Assembly: GCA_949825065.1 (NCBI GenBank) | Contig: OX463859.1 | Span: 4,874,217 to 4,938,216 of the forward strand | DNA length: 64,000 bases | Source: Odontocerum albicorne | Taxonomy: Eukaryota; Arthropoda; Insecta; Trichoptera; Odontoceridae | Direction: 5' to 3' | Part shown: piece after piece, positions 35,235-45,325 of the stretch | Position numbering within the stretch: the stretch's first letter is position 1 | How the letters are laid out: each line of letters starts with the position of its first letter | Translations under genes and position numbers: made by a program | The notes under the pieces: model-generated | Told to the model about the DNA's origin: nothing | The model's database searches: none | What the model saw: only the letters and a program-made list of their open reading frames with translations

Positions 35235-36170
35235 TAAAACGTGCATTCTCTACTGGACGCTTAGCGTCCAGCACAGTGGCTGGTGGAATTTTTTTTGCAC
35301 AGTAAGGCAATTGTTAAGAGAGCAGACTCTCCTCAAGGAGGCTGCAATTCGTGATTCGACGTCACTATTAAGTTGAGTGTTTGCATAGGAAGGTGGTGGC
35401 TGCGGAAATTAAATTAGGTACTTCCCCGCATCTGCATATGTTTAGGAAAACATATTTGGAAATAAAACTTCACCAAGCGAAGACGGAATGTCTAAAAAGG
35501 CTCATTTACATGTCAAGAAGCCTTTTTAGACCTTCCGATTTGTAATAATACCACATTTGACTTAAGTTGTAGTGTAGTGTCGTCTTTGTCGTTGCTGGGC
35601 CTCGTAATACGTTCAGCTTTAAGTGTAATGCGTCGTCGTTGCTAAACCTCGTAGTCGAGGATCCCCTTGACATTCCAATGGCAATTCAGTTGGAAAGCGA
35701 TGCAGAGAAGTTTTTGTTTATTTTTTCTCTTTAAGTAAGTTGGCTGTTGCACACCAGCAAACTCACCGGCCACAAAGATGCACTCGATCCGATAATACAC
35801 CTGAAGATCGGAGCACAACGGGAGGTTTCCCCCCCTTTCTTTTAAAGAATAGATACGATCGAAGTCATAGGTATCCATATACCGTCGAATTTTAAGCGGA
35901 AAAAATGCCTGTGTTCTACTCACCCTGTTCTAAAAAATGCCTGTGTTCTACTCAACCCACTCTGTTCTACTCACCCTGAATAACAATTCAGGGTGAGTAA
36001 AACAGAGCGGGGTTCGAACCGGCGACCTTCCGCACGAAAGTCCAGTGCGTTACCGCCCGTCCATGAACCTCAATGTGTGAAGAATTCATTTGTAATCATA
36101 AATTTATATAAATATCATCACACCGTGCTCCTTGAGGAGTAGGCCGAGAGAACAGAACTCATAAAATTTA
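35235..36170. mobile_element. Dispersed element with hairpin and tRNA-like part, copy 1
   Basis: Near its left end is a palindrome (CTGGACGCTTAGCGTCCAG, 35252-35270). It continues with GTCGTCTTTGTCGTTGCTGG, CTCGTAGTCGAGGATCCCCT and CAGTTGGAAAGCGATGC. On the minus strand at 36005-36065 is a tRNA-like block with GGCGGTAACGCACTGGAC and GCCGGTTCGAACCCCGC. Related pieces are at 50270-50480 and 53780-54430. Probably a tRNA-derived SINE or composite; exact boundaries are unclear. Confidence 0.5.
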
Positions 36171-36332
36171 TATCCAAGTGCATTACTTTCGCCTCCTCCC
36201 CATTCATATATCTCGTCATGCAAAATCTTCTATTATTTATACTTCTCACTTTACCTTGTTTCTAAATCTAGTTCACTTAATCCAGTCACACTTTTCTTGG
36301 TCTGCCTCTTCTATATACACCTAGCACTTCAG

Positions 36333-36425
36333 ACTTGTATAGCCACTTAGTCATACTTCAGACTTGTATAGCCACTTAGTCATGCTTAAGACTTGTATAG
36401 CCACTTAGTCATACTTTCGTCACTC
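36333..36425. repeat. 31-bp direct repeat, three copies
   Basis: ACTTCAGACTTGTATAGCCA plus CTTAGTCATACT repeats three times with small changes. Confidence 0.85.
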
Positions 36426-36604
36426 ATCCTCTTCGTAAGTCCAAATTATCTTTTCGCTATATTTTTTTACCTTAATTCTACCCTCAGGGTAGTATAAAAA
36501 AAACAAGAAAATTTATTTAAATTTTTTCGCATTCATTTGTTTATTTTATTTAATTAACATTGTTGACTTAGCAAAATATTTCGTTTTTAGAGCTATTAAC
36601 TGTC

Positions 36605-37170
36605 ATGTAAATGTAGCATGGTCCCTGTGACAGTTCACAAATTTGCCCCAATGCAACCTTGTAACGACGTTCAGTAACTTTAATTATTTAATCAACTTTA
36701 ATATAAGCCTCGATTGTAATAAATAGCAAGTTATTTAGGTAAACACATTACATAAAACTAACAATAATGACAAATTAATACATCTTGTTGCAAATTAGCA
36801 AAAATATGTCAGTTTGTTAAAGTCAAATAATATTTGGCGACGTTTGTCAAAAGTCACTACGTTAGTCTGCATTGGCTAGGGATGGGGTATACGATAATTG
36901 GATTTTTTTATACCTAAATTTAAATGTTCGTAATTAGTTTTAATTCATAGTGGATCTTGGCCTATTTAAAGATAGATACAAATCATACAATACATTAAAA
37001 AGTCAGTATAATGAAAATTAGGAATTAAAACGTCAGTTTAGAGAAAAACAATTAAGAATTCGATTTATAAAAAAAAGACTCGGTTTGTAAAAAAACTGAT
37101 TTCACCCCATCCCTTTGAGACATGACATTTCAAATGTCACAAGACCAACCTACATTTTCTCAAGTATAGT
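36605..37170. mobile_element. Long foldback MITE, copy 4 (beyond receptor C exon 4)
   Basis: Same orientation as 14190-14765. It begins AAATGTAGCATGGTCCCTG, lacking the first bases of the left end, and ends CATTTTCTCAAGTATA. It lies about 190 bp past the receptor C stop. Confidence 0.8.
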
Positions 37171-37204
37171 TAATCATTCGGTTGTCGTTCCTGGCACTTG
37201 ATGT

Positions 37205-37320
37205 CCGTTGGTAGAATATTTTCTACCTATTCTAGTTTGCACTTAAAGTTTGTTAAACACCTTTCTGGTTGGTTAGAAGATATTACCATGTAGCAGTAAA
37301 CACGCCAGGTTGTACTGTAC
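37205..37320 (+). repeat. SINE 3' fragment
   Basis: A decayed match to the 3' half of the SINE at 421-610 (TTTCTGGTTGGTTAGAAGAT, then CACGCCAGGTT). The tRNA-like part is absent. Confidence 0.5.
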
Positions 37321-37357
37321 ACAACTTAACTGTAAAGCGATAAATAGAACTGAAGAT

Positions 37358-37423
37358 TCAGATAAGAAATTTCGTTTCAGTTTGAATTAAGAAAATTAAA
37401 AACGTCATCATTAATCCAGTTAA
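37358..37423 (-). CDS. Receptor C exon 4 (TM7 end and stop)
   Basis: 66 bp, 21 residues plus TGA. The acceptor is a long T tract and CAG at 37424-37426. It aligns with receptor B exon 4 (LTGLMMTFL against ITGALMTYL). This exon lies 3.6 kb from exon 3, so the assignment rests on homology and phase. Confidence 0.85.
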   Translation of the reverse strand, partial: LTGLMMTFLIFLIQTETKFLI

Positions 37424-40400
37424 CTGAAAAAAAAGAAACACAAAGAACATTAAATAAATAATATTAGGTTTTAACTTATGTTATACACAACTTATGTTGT
37501 GTCCGTTTTTTTTTTCAAATTTAAAAATGAGCACCAAAAGTAAAATAAAATGGTAAAGGTCATTCGAAAGAAAATTTTCTGCTCTACAAGATACCGTATT
37601 TGAAACGCAAAAACCATCGACGAGCTGTATTTTCATTTATAGCATCTTCACCGTACATTTTGCAAATATCGCAAGCAGCTTTGGCAGCTTTATTCCCTCG
37701 ATTGAACGCGAACAGAAGGAGGTGTCGAAAATGCTAACTTTCGTCTACTTGACATTCCATTTTGAAGGCTTGTAATTAAATAAAATAATATACGAGTATG
37801 TAACGTAAAAGCAAACACAATATCTTGTAGAGCAGAATTTTTTTTCCAAATGACGTATAACCTTTACCATTTTGTTTTACTTTTGGTGCTCATTTTTAAA
37901 TTTGAAAAAAAAACGGACACACCTTATGTTAACACCCAATAACTATACAAAAATTGACAACATCCACGACCTTATTAGTAAAACGGTTCACTTCTACCTT
38001 GAAGATTTCGGGTTCAATTATTGATGGCGACCAAAATGGTGGTCTTTAGAATCGTTCATCTTGTGATAATACTTAAATATTTATTTTTATTTATTTTACA
38101 CATGACAAGAAATATACATACGTTTCGATAAAAAACAACAGGTTATTTAATTTAGACACACAATTTTAATGGATCTGGGTTTGTTGCCTTTCATTTGTCG
38201 TGTCTCCAGTAAACTAGGTTTTTGACTGTATCTCACTGAGGACAAATAACATGAAAAAATAAATCAATACATCATTCCGATTTTGGATTATGTAAAACCT
38301 CGTTGCAAATTATCATCGACCCGACAAACAGTGACACTCAATTACATATTGGGTGTTAACATAAGTTGTGTCCGTTTTTTTTTTCAAATTTAAAAATGAG
38401 CACCAAAAATTAGACCTACAAATTACGACTAGAATGATCTTCCTGTCTAAATAAGATATCACTATGTACCGATATTTTAGAGTAAACTAAAGAAGCATTA
38501 TTTATATCAAAATATGTCTTTTTCTTAACACCCATACATTTCCCATTCAAATCCCTATTTACCTTGAAATTTATCTTTGATGGATGATAATGATGAGATA
38601 AGTGATAAGGAATGAATAATGATGAGATAAGTGATAAGGAATGAATAATGATGAGATAATTGATAAGGAATGAATAATGATGAGATAAGTGATAAGGAAT
38701 GAATAATGATGAGATAAGTGATAAGGAATGAATGTGAAATTAAGACTGATGTATTAAGTAAGATGAAGACTACCACTTTGATAAGGTTTTGGCATGTACA
38801 ACAAATTAATGTAGAAAGAAAGACTTACAGGTGCAAGTGTGAAGAGAGTGTGATTGGATTAAGTGAATGATATTTTGAAAGAAGGAAATGTTAAATCTTA
38901 ATCATGTGAAAGAATAAAAGGTTAAATCAGAGAAATTGTAGAAGTTGTATGAGAAAGTGTATGGATGTAGAGGAAGTGTAAAATGTGTGCCGTGATTTGA
39001 AAGTTTAGCGCTGTGTCCTCTTTGCCTATCCTGCTGTGCAAACGTTGTAATTGTATGTAACATATGTTTGTATTGTAATTTGTTTAGTCAAACATTTTTT
39101 ATTCCACTTAATATATAGTAATGGTATAGCCCTACCGGTTTCAAGGTATTCACCTCAGCACTCTTGTTATCAAAGAAGTTTAAATTCTCACTTTAAATCA
39201 ATTTACCAATTTTTTAAAATTATTAATATCTGAGGCCTCATTAAAAAATGTTGAAATTAACAATATCTGAGGCCTCATTAAAAAATGTTGAAGTTATCAA
39301 TATATGAGGCCTCATTTAAAATCTTGAAGTTAAGAATATCTGAGGCCTCATTAATTTTTTTTAGTTATCAATATCTGAAACCTCATTCAAATATTTTATA
39401 GTTATCAATATCTGAGGCCTCACTTAAAATGTTGAAGTTATCAATAACCGAGACCTTATTAAAAAAATGTTGTAGTTATCAATATCTGAGGCCTAACTTA
39501 AATTATTGAAGTTATCAATATCCGAGACCTCATTAAAAAATGTTGAAGTTATTAATATCTGAGGCCCATTTAAAATGTTGAAATCAAGAATATCTGAGGC
39601 CTCATTAAAAATATTTAAGTTATCAATATCTGAGACCTCATTTAAATGTATTGTAGTTATCAATATCTGAGGCCTCACTTAAAATGTGGAAGTTATCAAT
39701 ATCCGAGCACTTAATAAAAAATGTTGTAGTTATCAATATCTGAGACCTCACTTAAATTATTGAAGTTATCAAATCCGATACCTCATTAAAAAATGTTGAA
39801 GTTATTAATATCTGAGGCCCATTTAAAATGTTGAAATCAAGAATATCTGAGGCCTCATTAAAAATATTTAAGTTATCAATATCTGAGACCTCATTTAAAT
39901 ATATTGTAGTTATAAATATCTGAGGCCTCACTTAAAATGTGGAAGTTATCAATATCCGAGCACTTAATAAAAAATGTTGTAGTTATCAATATCTGAGACC
40001 TCACTTAAATTATTGAAGTTATCAAATCCGATACCTCATTAAAAAATGTTGAAGTTATTAATATCTGAGGCCCATTTAAAATGTTGAAATCAAGAATATC
40101 TGAGGCCTCATTAAAAATATTTAAGTTATCAATATCTGAGACCTCATTTAAATATATTGTAGTTATAAATATCTGAGGCCTCACTTAAAATGTGGAAGTT
40201 ATCAATATCCGAGCACTTAATAAAAAATGTTGTAGTTATCAATATATGAGACCTCACTTAAATTATTGAAGTTATCAATATCCGAGACCTTATTAAAAAA
40301 AAATGTAGTTATCAATGTCTGAAGCCTCACTTAAAATGTTGAAGTTATCAATATCCGAGACCTTATTAAAAAATGTTGTAGTTATCAATATCTGAGGCCT

Positions 40401-43400
40401 CACCTAAATTATTTAGGTTATCAATATCCGAGACATCATTAAAAAATGTTGAAATTATAAATATCTGAGGTCCATTTAAAATGTTGAAGTTAAGAATATC
40501 TGAGGCCTCACTTAAAATGTTGAAGTTATCAATATCCGAGACCTTAATAAAAAATGTTGTAGTTATCAATATATGAGACCTCACTTAAATTATTGAAGTT
40601 ATCAATATCCGAGACCTCATTCAAAAATGTTGAAGTTATTAATATCTGAGGTACATTTAAAATGTTGAAGGTAAGAATATCTGAGGCCTCATTAAAAATA
40701 TTTGAGTTATCAATATCTGAGACCTCATTAAAATATTTTGTAATTATCAATAGCTGAGGCCTCACTTAAAATGATGAAATTATCAATAACCGAGATCTTA
40801 TTAAAAATTGTTGAAGTTATCAATAGCTGAGGAATCACTTAAATTGTTGAAGCTATCAATATCCGAACCTTATTAAAAAAATTTGAAGTCATCAATATCT
40901 GAGACCTCATTAAAAAATGTTGAGGACAATATCTGAGGCCTCATTTAAAAATAACAGCTCGTGATACAAAGGAAGTGAAGTTTATTTTTATTCCAGCTAG
41001 TCTAAACAGATAAATATTGTTTTACACAAAAATACTCACAGTAAAGAAAAAGGAATTATCGATGACAAACAATCCAGCTGCTGTGATGTGTGGAAACATG
41101 TGGCATATGTACGTGGAGAACTGATGCAGCTAGAAAAAAAATATTTATTTCTTTTTATTATGAGAAACAGAAGGATATATAATTTTTTTTTATTCTAAAG
41201 GGTAGTCATGAAGAACAGATTATTGACAGCAACAGTGTTAAAACTGGAATTATGGATGAACGCGACTACGAATTTATTAATTAATGTCGAGTTTAAGATG
41301 GTAAAGACTGCCACAGAGCTTGAATGGCCATGGAAGTAGTCAATTCATTCATCTTATAAAAAAGGTCTTTGAAAGTGAGCGGTTTTATTAATTATAATTT
41401 TTTTAAATTCTTTAATAAAACACACAATTTGCTTTGATTTCAAAAAACTTTTTATTGGTCATTGAAGTATAATGTATGATATTTAAACACAAAAAACAAT
41501 ATCCGCCTAATGTTCACCTCTTGTAGTTGTGCAAATTTTTGATGACATTTTGGCATAATGGCGTTTCTAACTCACCAATAACGCGAATAATTTCATCCTT
41601 CAGCTCATAAATTGATAAGGGGCCATTCTTATAGAACTGGTTTTTCACGTAACTCCAGAGAAAATAGTCCAACGGTGTCATATCACATGATCTTGGTGGC
41701 CAATTAACATCACCGTTTCCGGAGATTACAATACATAAAATAATTCAACAATTTGAACGCGTTGTTGTACAACTCCATTTTTATAAATAGTATGCATCAC
41801 ATTTTTCAAATGTCACAAGACCCATGCAAGTTCGCGACGCCATCTGTGTTTTATCCAAGAATTAAAAAAAACTCAATTTGAAAGACCCTTTGTGTGTACA
41901 TGGAAAAATGTTGGTTTCCACCTATGGATATACCGCCGATACTCGGTTGAGATGGTTTGGGCATAAGAACGAATGAATGAAAAAGGCTAACAAAACAAAT
42001 ATGTATAGTGCAAATGTGAGTAGAAGCTCATTTTTAAATCTGTAGACGAATTTCGTGTTTTTCTACACTGTGCCACTATTGTTTTTATTTATTTTGTCTA
42101 ATCCGGATAAACAAGAATCCAGATAATCAAATTGTACTGTATAACGATTTTATACAATATACATTACATACATACCTTTGCTATCATTTTCTCATCACTT
42201 TCAAAAGCCATAATTTTTCCAACTAAATGTCCCGTTTCTTTTGACTAAAAAATAAAAAAACTATTTTAATGTTCATTTCCAAGCAATCGTGTAGTTTATA
42301 TAAAAGAAATAATAGCAATACAAATATATAGAACAGTCTCTTCTCAATTCTTGAATTCTAACTCCCTTTTGACAGATTAAAAATATGGTGGAAGGTGGTG
42401 GCTGCGGGCATTAGATTAAATACTTTCCCGCATATGCATGTTGAACAATAGTTACCGCCCATATTATTAAATCTAAAAGTCTAATATGACTCATAAAAAC
42501 TCAGAAAAGGTGGTCGATCCCTGCTTCAGCTACAAAATCGATTGCAAATGTTCATTTGTTAATGCTGACCTGTATCTTAAAAAATGTCTTTTCACACAGG
42601 CCGGGGGTTTTGCTTAATAAAGATCCCCGAGCATATGATCTTAATAAACTGCCGAATTATAACTGTGTGCCGTCACAGCAGAGACCATCCAATCCGAAGC
42701 TATAGGAGCACCACATACGGTGGTATCTCGCAACTCCTCAGCTCGGCAGTCAGTGGATTTGCCGACCCCTGTTTTAGACCTTTTTCTTCCTGGTGTCATG
42801 TCAGGTCCCCCCAACGTTGAATATCACCTGAGAGTAGATATCTTTGTCCCCGGCAGCCCGAAAAAGATCCCTGACGCTCCTTATACAAGTCCAATCCCGT
42901 ATATTGCGGAGCCAGGAGATTGGCCTCCTGCAAAAACCTCTTCGACCCCCTATTTTGGCTTGGATGATCAGGTGCAGTAATTTGTACTTTGCTCCTCTAA
43001 GTACATGACCCAAATAGGACACCTTTTGGATTTTAATATTAGTCAGTCAGCAACTTTCCATCAACTTTGACTCTTTAATGACCATACGCGCCAAAAGTAA
43101 TATATTTAAACTCACCGTCTCTTTGCAACAGTTGCACGCGTGTATTATAATCATGATATATGTTGAATACAAGAAAAATTGTAACACTTCTATAATCATT
43201 ATATTTAAATCAGATATATTTCCATTCAATAAATTAGCCACAATACCCAAAAGCATATAAAAATAGAACAAAACATTACCCAAAGAAATTGTCAAAAGCC
43301 AACATATTTTTAAGCTGAAATATTGGTTAATAAATTGAGATCCCTCATGGATTTTTGTATAAACTCTCCAAATAGTATGTATCCTAATGGAAGATATTTC

Positions 43401-44045
43401 TTTAATAGATTTTATTGAAGAAATATCTTTTAAATCATATATATTTTTCAAATAAAAAACGTTATCTAATTCTTTATTAATAACTTTTAAAAAGTGCGTT
43501 AATATATAAATGAACGATGTTAGTAATGAGATTACTGAAGAACTCATTAATGTGCTTTTTGTTATTAAAAATATATATTGCACCGTGAAAGAGATTCCTT
43601 TACTTTCTTCTTTATACACAACTGAAATGACGTTTAATAAATTTAATCCTTGCAAGAATATAATTTTTTTCAGGAGGGATGATTTTATTTCCGAGTATTT
43701 GATATTCACTCCAATAGAACTGAGATTTTCGTCGATTGCTTCGAAATTTTCCAATATTCGAGAAAGAATTTGTCTGTTATTAAAAGCACTGAAGAAGAAA
43801 CAACTTGAAGCAATTGGTTCAAGAGCCAAGAAAGAATTCTCAATTGAAATAGCTTTTAGTATACAATAACACGCGTAATACAGTATTTGAGTTAGTATAG
43901 ATATGAATAATAATGGAAAATGAATAAAGGTTTTTGAGTTTTCAGACTCCACGTGAAACTTAAACGGAGATATGCCTGAAATACAAGGCAAGAACCATAT
44001 ATATCTTGTTGCCTGGTATAAAGTTATCCTCTCTCCTGTTACCAT
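37358..44045 (-). CDS. Gustatory receptor C, complete four-exon gene
   Basis: Insect gustatory receptor (7tm_7) family, predicted neuronal membrane channel subunit, ligand unknown. Join of 43116-44045, 42176-42244, 41040-41129 and 37358-37423: 384 residues, no stop or frameshift, introns phase 0. Starts MVTGERITLYQATRYIWFLP; the PCISGISPF motif aligns with PSITGVIPF of receptor B, as does the following ENSKTF. Exon 1 ends CNCCKET. Exon 3 carries ITAAGLFVIDNS. The last exon gives LMMTFLIFLIQTETKFLI: the TM7 motif has Phe for Tyr and Thr for Phe, so it departs from TYhhhhhQF at two key sites. Intron 3 (3616 bp) holds a 1.7-kb minisatellite, a LINE fragment and a mariner MITE. I see no clear AATAAA close behind the stop. 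Confidence 0.9.
37464..37939 (-). mobile_element. Nonautonomous mariner in receptor C intron 3
   Basis: TA-flanked. Ends TTAGGTTTTAACTTATG and the inverse TTGGGTGTTAACATAAGG are followed by long inverted stretches (GTGTCCGTTTTTTTTT, AAATGAGCACCAAAAG). The minus strand inside retains a mariner-like helix-turn-helix start (FDTFLL, NRGNKAAKAA), then decays. A similar end is at 62800-63325, and a lone end at 38345-38405. It lies 40 bp from exon 4. Confidence 0.75.
38090..38340 (-). repeat. Dispersed repeat (same as 25690-26367), inverse copy
   Basis: Shares the CTCAGTGAGATACAG, AACAAACCCAGATCCATTAA and CACTGTTTGTCGGG words in inverse order. It lies in receptor C intron 3. Confidence 0.6.
38345..38410. 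repeat. Solo mariner end
   Basis: TTGGGTGTTAACATAAGTTG, then GTCCG, a T tract and AAAATGAGCACCAAAA: the terminal repeat of the 37464-37939 family with no partner end. Confidence 0.7.
38580..38735. repeat. 29-bp minisatellite, about five copies
   Basis: TGATGAGATAAGTGATAAGG plus AATGAATAA repeats every 29 bp. Confidence 0.9.
38750..39005 (+). pseudogene. LINE ORF2 C-terminal remnant
   Basis: Decayed tail: IRFWHVQQINVERKTYRCK, later a CMDVEEV..VCRDLK stretch. Same family as 660-1240. It lies in receptor C intron 3. Confidence 0.45.
39085..39165 (-). repeat. Dispersed repeat tail, copy
   Basis: TTTATTCCACTTAATA, GGTATAGCCCTACCGGTTTC and AAGGTATTCACCTC match the tail described at 4955-5070, in the other orientation. 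Confidence 0.65.
39225..40950. repeat. 36-bp minisatellite with 253-bp higher-order unit, receptor C intron 3
   Basis: About 47 units with core AATATCTGAGGCCTCATTAA and AAAATGTTGAAGTTATC. Part of the array is organised in a higher-order repeat: the odd word AAATCCGATACCTC occurs at 39771 and again at 40024, 253 bp later, with the same order of variant units between. It ends about 90 bp from exon 3. Confidence 0.92.
41040..41129 (-). CDS. Receptor C exon 3
   Basis: 90 bp, LHQFSTYICHMFPHITAAGL, then FVIDNSFFFT. Acceptor AG at 41130-41131 and donor GTGAGT at 41034-41039. Confidence 0.92.
41524..41715 (-). pseudogene. IS630/Tc1/mariner-type transposase C-terminal fragment
   Basis: An open minus-strand stretch reads NWPPRSCDMTPLDYFLWSYV, then KNQFY, ELKDEIIRVIGEL and NLHNYKR before a stop at about 41524. 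WPPRS.D..PLDYFLW is the last catalytic-Asp region of a DDE transposase class common in insects; here the Pro before the first Asp is replaced by Cys. The rest of the transposase is missing. It lies in receptor C intron 2. Confidence 0.78.
42176..42244 (-). CDS. Receptor C exon 2
   Basis: 69 bp, SKETGHLVGKIMAFESDEKM then IAK. Acceptor AG at 42245-42246 and donor GTATGT at 42170-42175. Confidence 0.9.
42395..42480 (+). repeat. Fragment shared with the 35235-36170 element
   Basis: GGAAGGTGGTGGCTGCGG and TACTTTCCCGCATATGCAT also occur at about 35389-35440. Confidence 0.5.
42781..43070 (-). pseudogene. LINE ORF2 C-terminal fragment in receptor C intron 1
   Basis: Minus strand reads MSYLGHVLRGAKYKLLHLII, RRPISWLRNIRDWTC and DLFRAAGDKDIYSQVIFN. 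Same family as 21710-22262. It ends about 45 bp from receptor C exon 1. Confidence 0.75.
43116..44045 (-). CDS. Receptor C exon 1
   Basis: 310 codons with start at 44043-44045. Donor GTGAGT at 43110-43115. The open frame continues past the donor into intron but loses similarity there. Confidence 0.92.
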
Positions 44046-44435
44046 TTTTTTAAGAGGAATTTAACAAACTAACTGCAGAATTACTTTTAATCAAATCATA
44101 GTGGTTCTAAAAGGAAGTACAAATTTAATCCTTTATTTGGAAAAGTATATCTGGATTTATTAACACGTTTTTTTCGCTCCCTTGAAGGTTAAAAAAAGCG
44201 AGCAAACCGTTTATTATAGACAGCTCATCACTAGGATAACAATAAATTTATGTGATAATAGGCCTCCAATTAATACCATCAGCAATAAACCAATCTACTA
44301 CCCAACTACTCTTAAAAAAAATCAATAATGGTCTAAAAGTTATTATTATGTATCTGTATACACTCCAGTTATTTAAAAAATTAATTGCCTGCGCTAAAGT
44401 TAGATGACGGGTTGAACTGGCATGTGCAAGATTTC
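44046..44435. other. Upstream region of receptor C
   Basis: AT-rich spacer 5' of receptor C. No promoter element can be called with confidence. Confidence 0.35.
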
Positions 44436-44439
44436 TCAA

Positions 44440-44530
44440 GATGAGATCGGTTTAACAGTTAAAGCATTCACGCTGAACAAGCGAGTCCACCACGTTCGAT
44501 TCCTAGCGGATTCACCGCAGTGGTTATACG
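44440..44530 (+). repeat. tRNA-like SINE remnant
   Basis: A GATCGGTTTAACAGTTAAAG block and a CACGTTCGATTCCTAG block are spaced like pol III A and B boxes, followed by an AT-rich tail. It does not fold as a normal tRNA. Confidence 0.4.
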
Positions 44531-44944
44531 CATGAATCGATTTTAAATATATTTTTTTGTTTTTCTGTAGTTTATTTGCCACAAACCCTTAATTATTAGA
44601 TCGCTATAAAAAAAAAACACAAAAATAGCGCAATATAAAATTCTGTCTAATGAGAGGCTGCAATAGATTTAGCCTGCCAATCGTCTGAGAACATACGAGT
44701 AGATCTCTTTGTCATCAGAATTTGGGAGTTGATATGTCAAGAGTGTTTTCTTGCTGAAGTGTATTAGCTTGCACACTATAAACCAATACACTCACATTCA
44801 TCTCCAGATGAATACACATGTTATCAAACCTGGGACGTCAGCTTGCTAAGCGTAATTGCAAATCGTTGGACCATCACAGCTGTCTTCCGCCGATGAGCAT
44901 ATACATTGGACAAATATAACCTATCACTTGTTCTTAAGTATTAC

Positions 44945-45325
44945 CCAGTCCTTTTTTTGCGGTGGAGCGCAGTGGAGCGGTTTTGAACGATTTGTTTGTT
45001 TTGAACGATTTGAATGTGATTTATCGTGGTTACCGGCGCGTAGCCCCATACCGGCCAAGTGATGAATATCTCGTTCGGAGTCTCGGTCCAATGGTAGGAC
45101 GCCTTACTCCTTCATCGGATAATTTCTGACTGATATGATATTTAATTGGATATTTTGGTTCCTGTTTTAGGAGACGGGGAGGGAGCCCCATACCTCTCCA
45201 AGTGATGAATATCTCGTTCGGAGTCTCGGTCCAATGGTAGGACGCCTTACTCCTTCATCGGATAATTTCTGACTGATATGATATTTAATTGGATATTTTG
45301 GTTCCTGTTTTAGGAGACGGGGAGG
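44945..45325 (-). repeat. Rearranged jockey pieces with tandem 143-bp duplication
   Basis: A jockey 3' segment (GATGAATATCTCGTTCGG at 45061 and again at 45204) is duplicated in tandem with a 143-bp period. Before it, 44990-45055 repeats a piece of the element's coding end (ACGATTTGAATGTGATTTAT, GTGGTTACCGGCGCGTAGCC) that also lies at 45998-46050. A GCGGTGGAGCGCAGTGGAGC word links it to the 90-bp minisatellite. Confidence 0.65.

Noticed and set aside
36005..36065. Functional tRNA gene on the minus strand
   Set aside because: It has a TTCGAA-type B box and plausible A box, but the acceptor stem is not convincing and the block belongs to a dispersed element.
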